Below are positions 47,701 through 58,449 of a stretch of 64,000 bases of DNA, in pieces. The first letter of the stretch is position 1, and the number at the start of each line of letters is the position of its first letter. The position numbers were made by a program, and so were the translations under genes. Under the pieces are notes generated by a model that had not been told where the DNA came from, did not search any database, and saw only the letters and a program-made list of their open reading frames with translations. Origin of the DNA: Aselliscus stoliczkanus (lineage: Eukaryota; Chordata; Mammalia; Chiroptera; Hipposideridae); assembly GCA_033961575.1 (NCBI GenBank), contig CM066733.1:68647921-68711920 (forward strand), written 5' to 3'.

Positions 47701-47769
47701 ATTTCAGCAAAGGAAGAAAGAATCAAGGAGGGGGGACAGTGAACTTAGCTACAAAATAAGTCAAGGGAG

Positions 47770-48040
47770 AAATGAAGTACTAATTAAGAAAGCCGGGGTG
47801 TTATGCAAATGGGTCGTGCACCGAAGGCAGCCTAATGAATGTGCCCCGAGTGGATGGGGCGTCTTCGCCGCGCCGACAGCTGGCTCCCAGGAAGGTCAGG
47901 CGCAGGCGGGCGCGCGGGAGCATAATCCTTCAGATTGGCAGCTCTGCCCCCTGGTCACCGTTTGATTATCTCCCAAATTGCTGTATTTCACAGAGATAAT
48001 GATTTTTTATGGTCACAGATTTGAAGACAACTGCTGTGTC
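47770..48040. promoter_or_regulatory. CpG-dense candidate regulatory element
   Basis: About 13 CpG dinucleotides fall between 47813 and 47915 in a window that is otherwise CpG-poor. A perfect octamer ATGCAAAT lies at 47803-47810, an E-box CAGCTG at 47877-47882, and GC-rich 'gcgcaggcgggcgcgcggg' at about 47901-47919. AT-rich cores 'ttgattatctcc' and 'agataatgatttttta' follow. A 161-codon frame (47480-47965) runs into it but has no recognisable domain. It could be a short CpG-island promoter or an unmethylated enhancer. Confidence 0.45.
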
Positions 48041-48264
48041 CTCAGGGTTGTCGTTCTGCAAGGGGACGATGCTGCTGCGTTGAGAAGAGAGAGGGGGTGG
48101 GGGAAGAGAGACTTTTCCTCTCCGCTTCTCTCCCTGGCAACTTACTTCCTGGAATGTTTTATTATCGTAATGAAAACAATATATATTATTCAGGGAACCA
48201 CCCCAATTCCAATTAGTTCCAGTCCTTTCCCTGCTCCTGAGCCGGTGCTTGAGTCTGGAAGTCT

Positions 48265-48576
48265 CTGAACTCTGGTTTTCCAAGGGGTCCAATATTTGAT
48301 CACACTCTTGAGAAGGGTGGGGTTCTTTCTGCAGAAACCTAACATAGTCTGTACTTTAGAGGAGCAGAGGAAGGTGCAACTGGTGACTCAGGAGTTGCAT
48401 GTGACCTGAAACGAATAAAAAAAAAAAAGAATTGCGTGTGAGTGTGTGTGTGCTGCATTTGCCATGAGTTATTAGTTAGAGCCCATCCTCTGAGAGCTGA
48501 AGACTGCAAGTGGGAAACCTGCAGGCCACCTCTGACCCAGCTGGTTGGAAAAGAACTCATGGTCTTTTCAGGTGTT

Positions 48577-48607
<31 letters not shown>

Positions 48608-49685
48608 ATAAAGCCTTCAAAGTGGGAACTTTTGGTGGGAGCTCCCAAGTAGGATTTTCATTTACTTCTAATGTAAGAGCAATCAGAAAAAAAGAAGCAA
48701 AGTTTAACCATGTAGATATATTCCCCTTGAAGATCAGTTTACTTAGCATTAGTTCCTATGATTACTTGTGAGCTCAGGGCTTATAGGAACATACTTATTT
48801 TTCGTTAAGAGGGTGACCGTTGAAGCTGGAGTATGGCCTTGATTTTCTATTGGTACTGGGAACATCTCTGTAGTAATTTAAACCCAATTTCTGAAAGGAT
48901 GCTTTTTTGACCTAATAAAGGAGCATCAAGGTATTGCAGCTGGAAGAGCTACAACTCGAAAAGCACTGGTGTTTCAGTTTAGCCTTAATTATTCTGATAT
49001 TCCTGGCATTTTTATATGTATAAAGAAAAGGATTGCCTGGGATTCATATTTTAAATCACTTCTCCCATCTTAATCGAAGAAAAAGGTAAATCGTATAAAT
49101 GAAGTCCACTTGGGCTACTGTTTTGCTGGTGCTTATCTAGAAAACATGAATTCAAAGGTGCTTGATTATATCCTGTTTCCTATCAAATATGATTTTCCTC
49201 ATATTTGTCATTGTTTCTATTATATTTCATTAATGTGAGTTTATTTTATTTAACAATGTACAAGTTATTTATATGTGGGGCTCTGGGTGTTTATTTACGC
49301 AGCTGTCTTTCAGACTTAAAAAAAAGGATGCAGAACTAAGTGCTTCTCTAGGCCGATTACCCATGCATTAGTGGGTCCTAGACTTTTTTTTTTAAAAAAA
49401 ACTGAAAAGCCTGTCCCTATTCCCAGGTGAGTTTACATTGAGAAATAACTTAGCAGCAGCCTCAATGCAGAGATCAGTTGCTTCCCCTGGTATTGTGGTG
49501 TGTGTTCATATTATGAATAGCAAAGCCTGATTTTTGTTTTTCAGATATTATATCATTCTTTCGATAATTTCAATGATTCTTACCAGGTATTGCTCGAGGA
49601 GTAAAAAAAAAACAACCCAAAAACCTAGCCAAGGTAATTGCAGCAGGGTGAAGGGGTTGAGATTGCCTTCTTGCTGGTACTTGAG
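48265..49685. other. Unassigned sequence
   Basis: Contains a (TTTTG)n stretch at 48575-48606. No gene seen. Confidence 0.4.
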
Positions 49686-49689
49686 CCCA

Positions 49690-50060
49690 TCAAGCTGATT
49701 CTTACTTGGAGCCTTTGTACTAATTGTCCCCTCCACCCAGAATGCCTTCCTCCTCCACTTCATTCAGGGGTTTGAACAAATCTTCTCCTTGGGGAGTCTG
49801 TCTTTAACCATTCAACCCAAAATAATATCTCCCCTACTCCTGACCCTCTTCACTATCTATCTAATCACACTGCTGTATTTTTCTTCATCACATTTATACT
49901 TATCTGACATTTATTACTTATTTATTACTCTGTTTATTATCTTCTCCTCAAATGTGAATTCCATGAGGCTGGAATCTTCGATCTGTTCAGCAGCAGAATA
50001 GCACCAGACATATGGTATTGGGCAACTGGTAAGTATATTTAAGTAAATGAATGAATGTAA
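49690..50060 (+). mobile_element. L2 LINE 3' end
   Basis: 'tgtcccctccacccagaatg', 'ttcctcctccacttcattca', 'ctcctcaaatgtgaattcca', 'aatgaatgaatg'-type ending. This is the conserved L2 terminal region in sense. Confidence 0.8.
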
Positions 50061-50064
50061 CTGA

Positions 50065-50437
50065 ATTTTATGCCTTTGTTGGATGCCTTTTCAAATAAAG
50101 GTTTTGACTCAGCTGAACACAAACAAAAAATAAAAATATGTGATCTGATTTACTTTGCAAAATGTGATCATTTCTGTAGTGCGAGACAAACTAATGAATG
50201 CTCAGTAAGGTATCTGCTATTTGACAATCTTAGGCTAATTGATTTCTGTTTTAATGATCCAACCAATGTTTGATATTAATAATGCAATCTTGAGCCCATA
50301 ACGGTCCCATTCTGTCTATTAATGATCTGCGATTCCACTGTTGTCCCTAGGAGCGATGCATTGAGCTCGTGTACTTTATGCGGTCATGTGCTTCTGGGTG
50401 GTAAATTCTAGGAAGAAGTCAGAAAAATGGTTGCTTA

Positions 50438-50482
<45 letters not shown>

Positions 50483-50900
50483 TGCGTGTGTGCATTATGG
50501 CTTAAAAGAAATGTTTGGGTAGAATGACACTCTGTCTTAGGTCCTCTGAGCTCAGTGCCTTTCCAGATACAAATCTGTCTCAGAGTCCCTTTGGGGCTTG
50601 CTGGGTGAGGAGAAACTGATTGGAGCTTTGTCTCAGGTAAGTACCCATTCAGACAGCCCCGTTTCTCTCATTTGGGATACTGCCTCTTCACATCACAGGA
50701 AGACAGTGCCCTCATCTATTGCCCATTGTGGGCGTTCCCTACTTTGAATGCCGGGTAGGTTTTCTGCTAAAGAATCAAGACAAAGTTCAAAGCTGTTCAT
50801 TATGGTGAACTAAGGTTAAACATAGTCTAAAATAAAAGAGATGATATCTCTGAGATGTAGATTATCCCACCTCATAGAGTTAAGTAAAAGAAAGCTATTT
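50065..50900. other. Unassigned sequence
   Basis: Contains a GT microsatellite at 50441-50492. No gene seen. Confidence 0.4.
50441..50492. repeat. (GT)n microsatellite
   Basis: GT dinucleotides with interruptions near 50476-50486. Confidence 0.95.
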
Positions 50901-51254
50901 TTTAAAAGTGTATATTGTCTCAAAATGATTCAAAATTTAAATGGTTTAAAAGGATGTACAATGAAAAGTCTCACCCTCTTCCTGTCCTCTAAATACTGAT
51001 TTCCCTCCCCAGGCAAACCGTGATATCAGTTTCTCAGATATCTTTCCAGAAACAGTTCACACATAAACAAGAAAATGTGTACATGTTTTATGTATGACAT
51101 ACGTGTATGTATGTGTGCATGTAGTGTCATGTCTAAGTCTTTAAAATAAATAGTCAAAGATTATGTTATTCTGCATCTTACTTTTTATTTTTTCTTGGTT
51201 GGAAGGGAAGAATAATATACTTCTTTTAAAAGCAAATATTGGACATAGATTGCT

Positions 51255-51505
51255 TGAGTTTAAATTTTGGCAAAAAAAAAAAAATTTGGCTATGCCAAAT
51301 GTCACTAGCTAAGTGATCTCAGATGAATTTGTTAACCTCTCTGAGCCTCAGTTTCTTCATTTGTAATGTAGGAAATGTAATAGTATGTACCATATAGGGT
51401 TGTTGTAGATAACGGCAATAAGCATGTAAGGCACTTTGCACAGTTCCTGTCACATTGTAATAATCAGTTGCTAGCCATCGTTACTGTTACTGCTATCATT
51501 ATTTG
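51255..51505 (+). mobile_element. MIR SINE
   Basis: 'tcactagctaagtgatctca', 'taacctctctgagcctcagt', 'ttcttcatttgtaatgtagg', 'agggttgttgtagataacgg' in MIR order. Confidence 0.88.
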
Positions 51506-51552
51506 AACTTGTAGATCATTCCCATTTTAGTACATAAAGAGCGCCCTCATTT

Positions 51553-52176
51553 TTTTTGAAGATTTTATTGGAATTGGGAGAGGGGAACAGCGTTCGGGAA
51601 TGGGGGAAGGGGAACAGACAAGTTGCTGTCCTTTTGTTCTTCAGTCTAGTTTGTGGAGGACGTTGCTTCACTGGCCCATGTTGGTATCATCATTACACTC
51701 TTGCTGGGTGAGGTAGATGGGTCACCGGCCTCTGTACGGCCGCTCACAGCAGCTTTTGGCAGCTCTCTCTGGCTGTTGGCCACTTACTGTAGCCTACGAC
51801 AGCCCACTGAAGCAGGGGCTGCAGCCCACCATTGCTGGCGACTCACAGCAGCTCCAGGTGGAGCTTCCTTGAATCTGTCACTTCAAGGAAAACAACTAAC
51901 AGTGTTTTTTTTGTTTCGTTTTGTTTTGTTTTTGAAGGCAATGTCACTGGCCCTCAGATGTGGGACCTGAACCGGGGCCGCTGGCTTCCCAAGCCAGCAC
52001 TTAACCACCACACCATTCGGCCGGCCCACTTACAGTGTTTTTTGCCAGTTGTTCACCATCTTAGCTGTAGAGGGCAGTGTCACTGGTCCTCATCTGTGGG
52101 ATCTGAACTGGGGCCCTGATGCTCAGAGCTGGTATCCCAAGCTAGCTCCTAACCAACGTGCCACTTGACCGGCCCT
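51553..52176 (-). mobile_element. Long tRNA-derived SINE carrying a foreign 182-bp insert
   Basis: Long-form SINE with the head at right, flanked by the 9-bp duplication CCCTCATTT (51544-51552 and 52177-52185). Unlike the other long copies it is interrupted after 'ggtggagct' (51865) by 51866-52047 and resumes at 'gttgttcaccatc' (52048) with no SINE base lost. Of the insert, 51870-52047 is identical to 52812-52989. Confidence 0.92.
51866..52047. repeat. Templated copy of 52812-52989 (178 bp, identical)
   Basis: Four untemplated bases (tcct) are followed by 178 bp identical to 52812-52989. The segment spans part of the hAT-like pseudogene (SLQGKQLTVF coding stretch), a short minus-strand SINE with both its target-site repeats, and the beginning of the downstream pseudogene. 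The first flanking bases differ on both sides (51869/52811 and 52048/52990), which sets the limits exactly. Confidence 0.95.
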
Positions 52177-52569
52177 CCCTCATTTGTTAATAGCTGTATG
52201 GTATTGCCATGTATGGCTGTTCCTTAATGTAATGTTTAACAGTACCATATTTAGGATTTCCCCCAATATTTTGCTATATTGGATAAGGAATGCTATAATG
52301 GATAACTTTTCATGTTGATCACTGTAGATGTATCAAGTATATCTGCAGCATAAATTCCTCAGAGTGAAATTGTTGGATCACATGACATGTTTATTTTTAA
52401 TATATTTTTTTTTTAGATATTGCCAAATGTCCCTCCATAGAAGTTGCACTAGATTATGCTCTCCCCAGCAGTGTAGGAAAGCATTGTTTTACATAAACTC
52501 ACCACCCCCTTGATAGGTGGAAAATGGTATCTGTGTAGTTCATTTGTTTGTTTGTTTGATGAAGTAGTG

Positions 52570-53530
52570 AAAATTTTATTAATGTTACAAATATTGATCC
52601 TTGAGTACATGGTTTTTAAATATTTTGTATGACAAAATGGGAAGTATGTATCCTGAACTGAAGTATAATAATTGCCTCAAAGACAAACATTTGTGCAATT
52701 TAAAACACACTTTTTCATGAAACAACATTTTGCTTTAAAGAATTACTGACAGACAAACTTTGGTTATCAGATTTGAGTACTTGGCAGACCTCTTCTCTAA
52801 AATTAACAAAGTGAATCTGTCACTTCAAGGAAAACAACTAACAGTGTTTTTTTTGTTTCGTTTTGTTTTGTTTTTGAAGGCAATGTCACTGGCCCTCAGA
52901 TGTGGGACCTGAACCGGGGCCGCTGGCTTCCCAAGCCAGCACTTAACCACCACACCATTCGGCCGGCCCACTTACAGTGTTTTTTGCCAATTACTAAAAT
53001 TGAAGTTTTCAAGTAAAAATTAAAATTATAGAAAAGTTTTATGTGCCACCATGAGCTGCACAGCTATCTGAAACATACATGTTTTTCTGACAAGATCAAT
53101 TGTTATTGTAACAAATGTATTTTTATATTGTATCATGAAATATGTCAATATTTGGAAGATAACTCAGTGATGTATTTTTCAAATCTTAATGCATGACGTT
53201 AGAAAATCATTCATGGGTAAAAAAAATTTTTTCAAAGTGAGGATAAACTGAAAACACAGAAAGTTCACTGATATGGTTTCAGACTCTGTATTGGCACTAA
53301 CTCCTAAGAAACTTCCACTTGTCAAATTTTGGATAGTTTTCAAGGAATATTCACAATTACCTGAAATGCCTAATAAAATACTCCTGGCTTCTCCTACACA
53401 TATATGTCTGAGAAAGGATTTTCTTCCTATATTTCAACTAGAACAACATATCACAGAAGAGTGAATGAAGAAGCAGATAGAATCCATCTCTTTCTGTTAC
53501 ACTAGGCACTAAAGGGATTTGCAAAAAAAT
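52570..53530 (+). pseudogene. hAT transposase-like pseudogene (ZBED/SCAND3/FAM200 type)
   Basis: Fragments of the C-terminal half of a hAT transposase-derived protein, in order: FKILYDKMGSMYPEL-like (about 52620), ELLTDKLWLSDL (about 52740), EYLADLFSKINKVNLSLQGKQLTVF (52772-52850), then PKKLPLVKFWIVFKEYSQLPEMPNKILLASPTHICL (53310-53410). The last matches the hAT dimerisation region, which in intact relatives reads FW..hkeeyP.Ls..A...L..p.tt..CE. The CE pair is changed to CL. Frames shift and stops are frequent. A SINE (52853-52970) splits the SLQGK region. The source could be an ancient DNA transposon or a retrocopy of a domesticated ZBED-like gene; the copy is dead. Confidence 0.78.
52853..52970 (-). 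mobile_element. Short tRNA-derived SINE inside the hAT fossil
   Basis: Left 'gtttcgttttgttttg' tail and 'caatgtcactggccctc'; right 'accattcggccggccc'. The duplication CTAACAGTGTTTTTT (52838-52852) / CTTACAGTGTTTTTT (52971-52985) has one mismatch. This SINE is part of the segment copied to 51870-52047. Confidence 0.93.
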
Positions 53531-53654
53531 AAAGTAATGCTACTTCTCCACCTGAATGTTTTGTTGTTTTGAAAAATAGAATTTTCATAAAATAATTTGC
53601 ACTAATGTGTAATGGATATATTATCATTTTTTACATTTTCTGTTTTAAAATATT

Positions 53655-54125
53655 TTTTAAAATTAAAAGTATAACTAACATACAATATTATATTAGTTTC
53701 AGGGGTATACCAGAGTTATTCAACATTTATAGACCTAAAGAAGTGATCACTATGATAATTCCAGCAACCATCTGACACTGTACCACACTATCACGATATT
53801 ATTGACTATATTCCCCATGCTGTACATTACATCCCTGTGACTTATTTGTTTTATACTTGGAAATTTGGGCCTCTTATTCCCCTTTACCTTCCCCCCTTTT
53901 TTACACTTTTCAATTACAGTTGACATTCGATATTATTTTATATTAATTTCAGGTGTACAGCATAGTGGTTAGACATGTATGTAATTTAAGAAGTGATCCC
54001 CCTGACTAGTCTAGTACTCACCTGACACTATACATAGTTATTACCATACCATTGGCTATATTCCCTATGCTTTACTTTGCATCCCATGACTATTTTGTAA
54101 TTACCAATTTATACTTTTTAAACCC
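53655..54125 (-). mobile_element. L1 3'UTR, two tandem related units, antisense
   Basis: Two ~230-bp stretches (53655-53900 and 53905-54125) both read 'acattcgatattattttat'/'acatacaatattatattag', 'tttcagg.gta', 'aagaagtgatc', 'ctgacac.ta', 'ttgactatattcccc.tgct', 'catcc..tgacta'. They are related but well diverged from each other, so either an internally repeated 3'UTR or two abutting L1 ends. Confidence 0.75.
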
Positions 54126-55190
54126 TCCAGCTTGGGACTACCTGGTAGGAGCTACAAAGTGATCTGTGGTTGTTTACTGCCTGTGCTAAATTTGGAGGCA
54201 CATGGGTGAGACCACACTGTGAACCGAGGTTAGCTGCCACCAGTTCTGGGGCTGGGGTAGCTCTGCAAAAAGCCAGGTCACCCCCAGGCTTGCTGCCACC
54301 TGCCAGTTCCCTTAAGGTTCAGACACTGATAAAGCCTTGTGCAGTACATGAGCTGGATGAAGCAGGGTCTCAGGGAGTTACTAGAGTGGGAAGAGTTGTG
54401 GTCACCGGGGTAATGTAAACTCTGGTTTGGTGCCAGTGCAGAGCCTGGAGCTACTCAGCAAAAGTCTCAGAGCACACCAAGGCCAGTCTGCCTTGGGCTG
54501 GCGGACCTTGATAGTTTTCTAGGAAAGAATGCAATGTGGCAGGGCCGGCTGCTCACCAGAAAGTGCCTCCCGCATTGGGGGATTTGGGTGGGGTGGGGTC
54601 ACTGTGGAGCTCACCAGACCAATCAGATTCAGATTTGGCTGTATGGGGGCAGCCTCAATACAGGAAATATGGCAGCTTCCCGCTGGCTGCAATGAAGGAG
54701 GAATCCACACAAGGAAAATAGCAACTCTCCTCAAGCCCTTACTCTGAAGCCACATACCTCAGTCTGCCCCTGTATACCTTCAATGCTCCCAGCTCCCCAC
54801 CGGGCATCCAAGATGCTGCTGAAGCCCAAGATGAGTGCCTGCAAGCAAGTGAGTCTGTGTACGGGCAGTTTAAGAGGATGTTTGAGTTTCCCCACAGCCT
54901 TCCGTCCCACCTGAGTGGTTGGAATCCCCACTGTTTTTTACAGCCAGATGTTGGGGGAGGGGGAGACTTCTTTTCCCAACACCAATTTGGGGCCAGCCCA
55001 TTTCGTGTCTCTACCCCAACTACCAGTCTCAACATGGCTTCTTTATTGTCTTAGTTATAAAACTTCTGTGCAGTCAAACTTCAGATGGTTCTCCAGATTG
55101 AGTGTTCTATAATTTAATTGTAATTTAATGTGTTCACGGAAGGAAGCAGGCACAGTGTTTATCTACTCTGCCATCTTGGATTCTTCTCCA
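54126..55190 (-). mobile_element. L1 5'UTR, antisense
   Basis: GC-richer block that on the minus strand starts 'tccaagatggcagagtag', the conventional beginning of an L1 promoter. It contains no ORF1 or ORF2 homology. Several short frames (60-98 codons) on both strands are by-products of its composition. Confidence 0.65.
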
Positions 55191-55204
55191 GTATCTGTGT
55201 AGTT

Positions 55205-56715
55205 TAAATTTGCATTGCCCTGATTAGGAATGAGTCAGAGCATAGTTTCATGTTTAAGAACCATTTGTATTTATTTTTTGGTGAACTCTCTGTTAATGCA
55301 TTTTGCCTGATTTTTTCTCCCCTCTATTAGGTTGTTGGTGTATTTATTATTTATTTATAGAAGCTCCTTATGTTTTATACAAGTTGGTATTATAAATATT
55401 TTCCCCAAAGAGTAATTTGGTTTTTTCTTTTGGCTTTACCAGTGGAAGTTTTTGCCATGCAGAAAATTTCATTTCTTTTATGGCTAAATAATATTCTGCT
55501 GTATGAATATACCCTATGTGTTTATCCTTTCATCAGTTGTTAGACATTTGGGTTGTTTCTACCATTGGGCTATTATGAATAATGCTACTATAAACATTTG
55601 TGTATAGATTTCTATGTGGATAAATGTCTTAATTTCTCTTTAGATATATAACCAGGAGTAGAATTTCTGTGTCATGGATTCTCAGGGTTTTCCAGACTGT
55701 TTTCTAAAGTGGCTTCACCATTTTACATTCTTACTAGCAGTGTCTGACTTCTCCATCTCCAGTTTTTATTATCTGGTTTCTTGATTCTAGCCAACCTGGT
55801 GGCTATGAAGTGGTAAGGTGTAGTTTTGATTTGCTTTTCCCTGGTAGCTAATGATTTTGAGCATCATTTGTGCATATTGGCCATTTGTATATTTTTTGGA
55901 GAAATGTCTATTCATATCCTTTGTCCATTTTATAACTAGTTTATTTGTCTTTTTATTGAATTCTAAGAGTTTTTTACATATTCTGATTTTATTTAAGGCC
56001 CTTATCAGATACATGGTTTGCAAATATTTTATCCTATTCTTTGTTTTTTTTCTTTTTACTTTCTTGTTGGTGCTTTTTGAAACACAAAAGTTTTTAATTT
56101 TGATGAAGTCCAATTTACCTTTTTTTTTTTTCCTCTTTGCTGCTCATGCTTTTGATGTCATGTCTAAGAATCCTTTGTCAAATCCAAGGTCATGAGGGTT
56201 TACCTCTATATTTGCTTCTAAGATTTTATAGTTTTAACTCTTATTTTTTAAGTCTTTGATCCATTTTGAGTTAATTTTTGTATATGGTGTGAGTTACAGG
56301 TCCACATGAATTCTGCATGTGGCTATCCTGTTGTCCCAGCATTATTTGTTGAAAAGGCTCTATAACCTTTGTTGAAAAACAGTTGACCAAAGATGTATGG
56401 ACTTATTTCTGGGCTTTCAATTTTACTCCATTGATCTATATGTTTATACCAGTAGTATACTGTTTTGCTTATTTTTGCTTTGTTTTGAAATCAGAAAGTG
56501 TGAATCTTCTTATTTTGCTCTTCTTTTTCAAGATTGTTTTGGCTACTCAGAGTCCCTTGCAATTTCAGAGGAATTTTGAAATCAGCTTTTTAAGTTCTAC
56601 AACCAGATGTGATTCTGATAGGAATTGTGTTAAATCGGCAGATCAGTTTGGGGAATATTACCCTTTTAATAATAAGTCTTCTCATTCACGAACTTTGTGT
56701 GGTGTACTTTAAAAA
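55205..56715 (-). mobile_element. Old LINE-1, antisense, right part plus a second L1 fragment
   Basis: 55205-55440 continues the L1 interrupted at 52526 ('taaatttgcattgccctgat'). From about 55475 a second antisense L1 3' end begins ('ggctaaataatattctgctg') and runs into ORF2. On the minus strand 56113-55787 preserves DFIKIKNFCVSKS and WTKDMNRHFSKKYTNGQYAQMM, L1 ORF2 C-terminal signatures. Everything is broken by stops. Confidence 0.82.
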
Positions 56716-56729
56716 AAAATTCATTACTT

Positions 56730-57460
56730 CAAGAAATATTTATTGAGCAACTACAGTGTGCCATGTATGTGGGATATATCATGTCAGATATGCTTCTATG
56801 CAGGGTCTTTGTATCTTTCCCCTGAATACTTGGCCCTGAACATTTCCCGGCTTTCTTTAGATCTTCCCTCAAATGCTCCTTCTCAGTGACACCCTCCCTG
56901 GCCACACATCCCATCATCCCTCACTTGCACCTTCTTTCTCCCCTCCCTACACTATTTTACTTCTTAGCAATTATTATTTATTATATGTTTTTTATTTTTC
57001 TAAGTCCTCTAAGAATAGAACAGTGAACAAAATGCACAAAAATCCATGCTTTCAAGGAGCTTACCTTCTAGCAGAAAAATACAGATAATTGGAAAAAAAG
57101 AAAAACATGTAAAATGTGTAGAACGATAGTAATCCACACTATGTGAAAATGAAAGCTGAGAGAAAGAAGGACTGTGTTAGGTTTGCCGTGATGGTTGCAG
57201 TTTTAGACAAGGTGGCCAGAGGCCAAAGGAGAGCCAGGTGGGTGTCTGGGGAAAGAATAGTTAAGGAAGAGGGAGCCATACATACAAAGGGCTGGAGGAA
57301 GGAGCAACTTGGACTTTTGGGAGAGCAACCGGGAAACCAGAGTGGCTGCAACACAGCGAGACTGAACTAGGAAAGTGGTAAGAGACAAGGGGTGGGACAG
57401 GCCATTTAGGGCAGTATAAGTCACTTCTAATGGAATCCAGTGTTCAAGGAGAATAAGGGC
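56730..57460. mobile_element. L2 LINE fragments in both orientations
   Basis: An antisense terminus 'aaatatttattgagcaacta' (56738) and 'gctttcaaggagcttacctt' (57048) bracket a sense L2 stretch (about 56830-57000: 'ccctcaaatgctccttctca', 'tgacaccctccctggccaca'). This suggests one L2 inserted into another, or an inversion. The remainder to 57460 is degraded. Confidence 0.55.
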
Positions 57461-57469
57461 TGTGTCTAT

Positions 57470-58250
57470 AGGTCACCGTCTGTGTGAGGGTTGTGCTCCT
57501 AAGCATTTATTATAACAATAAAGGAAGAGAAAACAAGAGTGAGACAGTAACATTGTCAGATCTCCACCTTCAAAACAGTGTTCTAGAAACTATCTGAATC
57601 TTTTAATTAACTGCATAATTGCCTCAGTTATCAACTGTGCATACATGGACGCTAGTCATCTAAATTAATGTTATAGAATATTTTACCATGTTAGTTTCCT
57701 CACTCCTTTTGGACTTGAAGAACTTTAGTTGGTTTGCCTCTTAGGCTTGCTGTAAGATCCACTGTTGGTGTGTTGGTGGGGAATACTTAAGATATCTTTG
57801 GGCTATCATAATATAATTTAATGCTAGCAATTCATATTACTTTTATGCTCTTGGGGACCCCAATGAAAGAGGCACATTTTGAATATAATAAAGAAAGAAT
57901 GAAAGAGGAAGAAAGAAAGAAGAAGAGAGAGAAAGAAGGAAAGGTAACTGAACCAAGTGGATTTTTGATTGGTTAGAATCTCTAATTAGCCAGATAGTCC
58001 TCTGATCTGGTGATAAAAGGGGTTGTTTTGAACATTTCCATTTGAACAAGTTCAAATGTCCCCAGGAGAACGACAACTCAAATTGTGCATGAACAATAGA
58101 GAATGGCAGGGCCTGTGGCTAAACTGCAGGATACATGGCTTACCTACAGGCACTCAAATTCAAATTAAAAAAAAAAATACTGCATTGGCTAAACAAAAGT
58201 TGTCTGTCAGTTCCTGAATGCTGCACAAAGTTGGCATTCTGCTAAAATCA
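57470..58250. other. Unassigned sequence with GA-rich patch
   Basis: 57885-57945 is a purine-rich GAAA/GAAG stretch. No gene. Confidence 0.45.
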
Positions 58251-58254
58251 TTAT

Positions 58255-58440
58255 GCACTGTATCTCATTAACTCTTCGTGATAAATTATATGAGGTTAGT
58301 GTTCCTATCATCCTCATTCTCCTGCTGAGAAAACTAAGGCTCAGCAAAGAAGTAAGGTATTGTTAATAAGCAGACTCAGAATACAGAAACAGACACTCTG
58401 GTTTCATATTCTGTGATCTTAATCACAATAACACACAAAA
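58255..58440 (-). mobile_element. MIR SINE, antisense
   Basis: 'tctcattaactcttcgtgat', 'ctgctgagaaaactaaggct', 'gatcttaatcacaataacac' in reverse-complement MIR order. Confidence 0.6.
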
Positions 58441-58449
58441 TATATGTGG

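Larger units (their letters stand above)
50905..52526 (-). mobile_element. Old LINE-1, antisense, left part
   Basis: Reverse complement of an L1M-type 3'UTR. 'atatctttccagaaacag' and 'ttctgcatcttactttt' lie at left. After a MIR and a long SINE come 'cattttagtacataaagagc', 'gcataaattcctcagagtg' and 'tagatattgccaaatgtccc'. The text continues at 55205 beyond a 2.65-kb insertion. Confidence 0.7.
52541..55190 (-). mobile_element. LINE-1-mediated insertion: 5'UTR, 3'UTR and downstream cargo
   Basis: A 2.65-kb block bracketed by a perfect 14-bp repeat GTATCTGTGTAGTT (52527-52540 and 55191-55204), splitting an older L1. Read on the minus strand, it begins at 55190 with a 5'UTR-type start 'tccaagatggcagag' (a YY1-like site as at L1 promoters). 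An L1 5'UTR runs to about 54126 and jumps straight to L1 3'UTR sequence (54125-53655). About 1.1 kb of non-L1 DNA with an opposite-strand hAT fossil follows. It ends in (CAAA)n at about 52558-52543. ORF1 and ORF2 are absent. The simplest reading is an internally deleted L1 that also transduced its downstream flank. Confidence 0.7.

Noticed and set aside
47480..47965. 161-codon frame running into the CpG-rich pocket
   Set aside because: No recognisable domain, composition changes midway with the CpG pocket, and length is compatible with chance. Kept only as context for the regulatory candidate.
54170..55112. Cluster of 60-98-codon frames on both strands
   Set aside because: Explained by the GC-richer L1 5'UTR; no codon or domain support.
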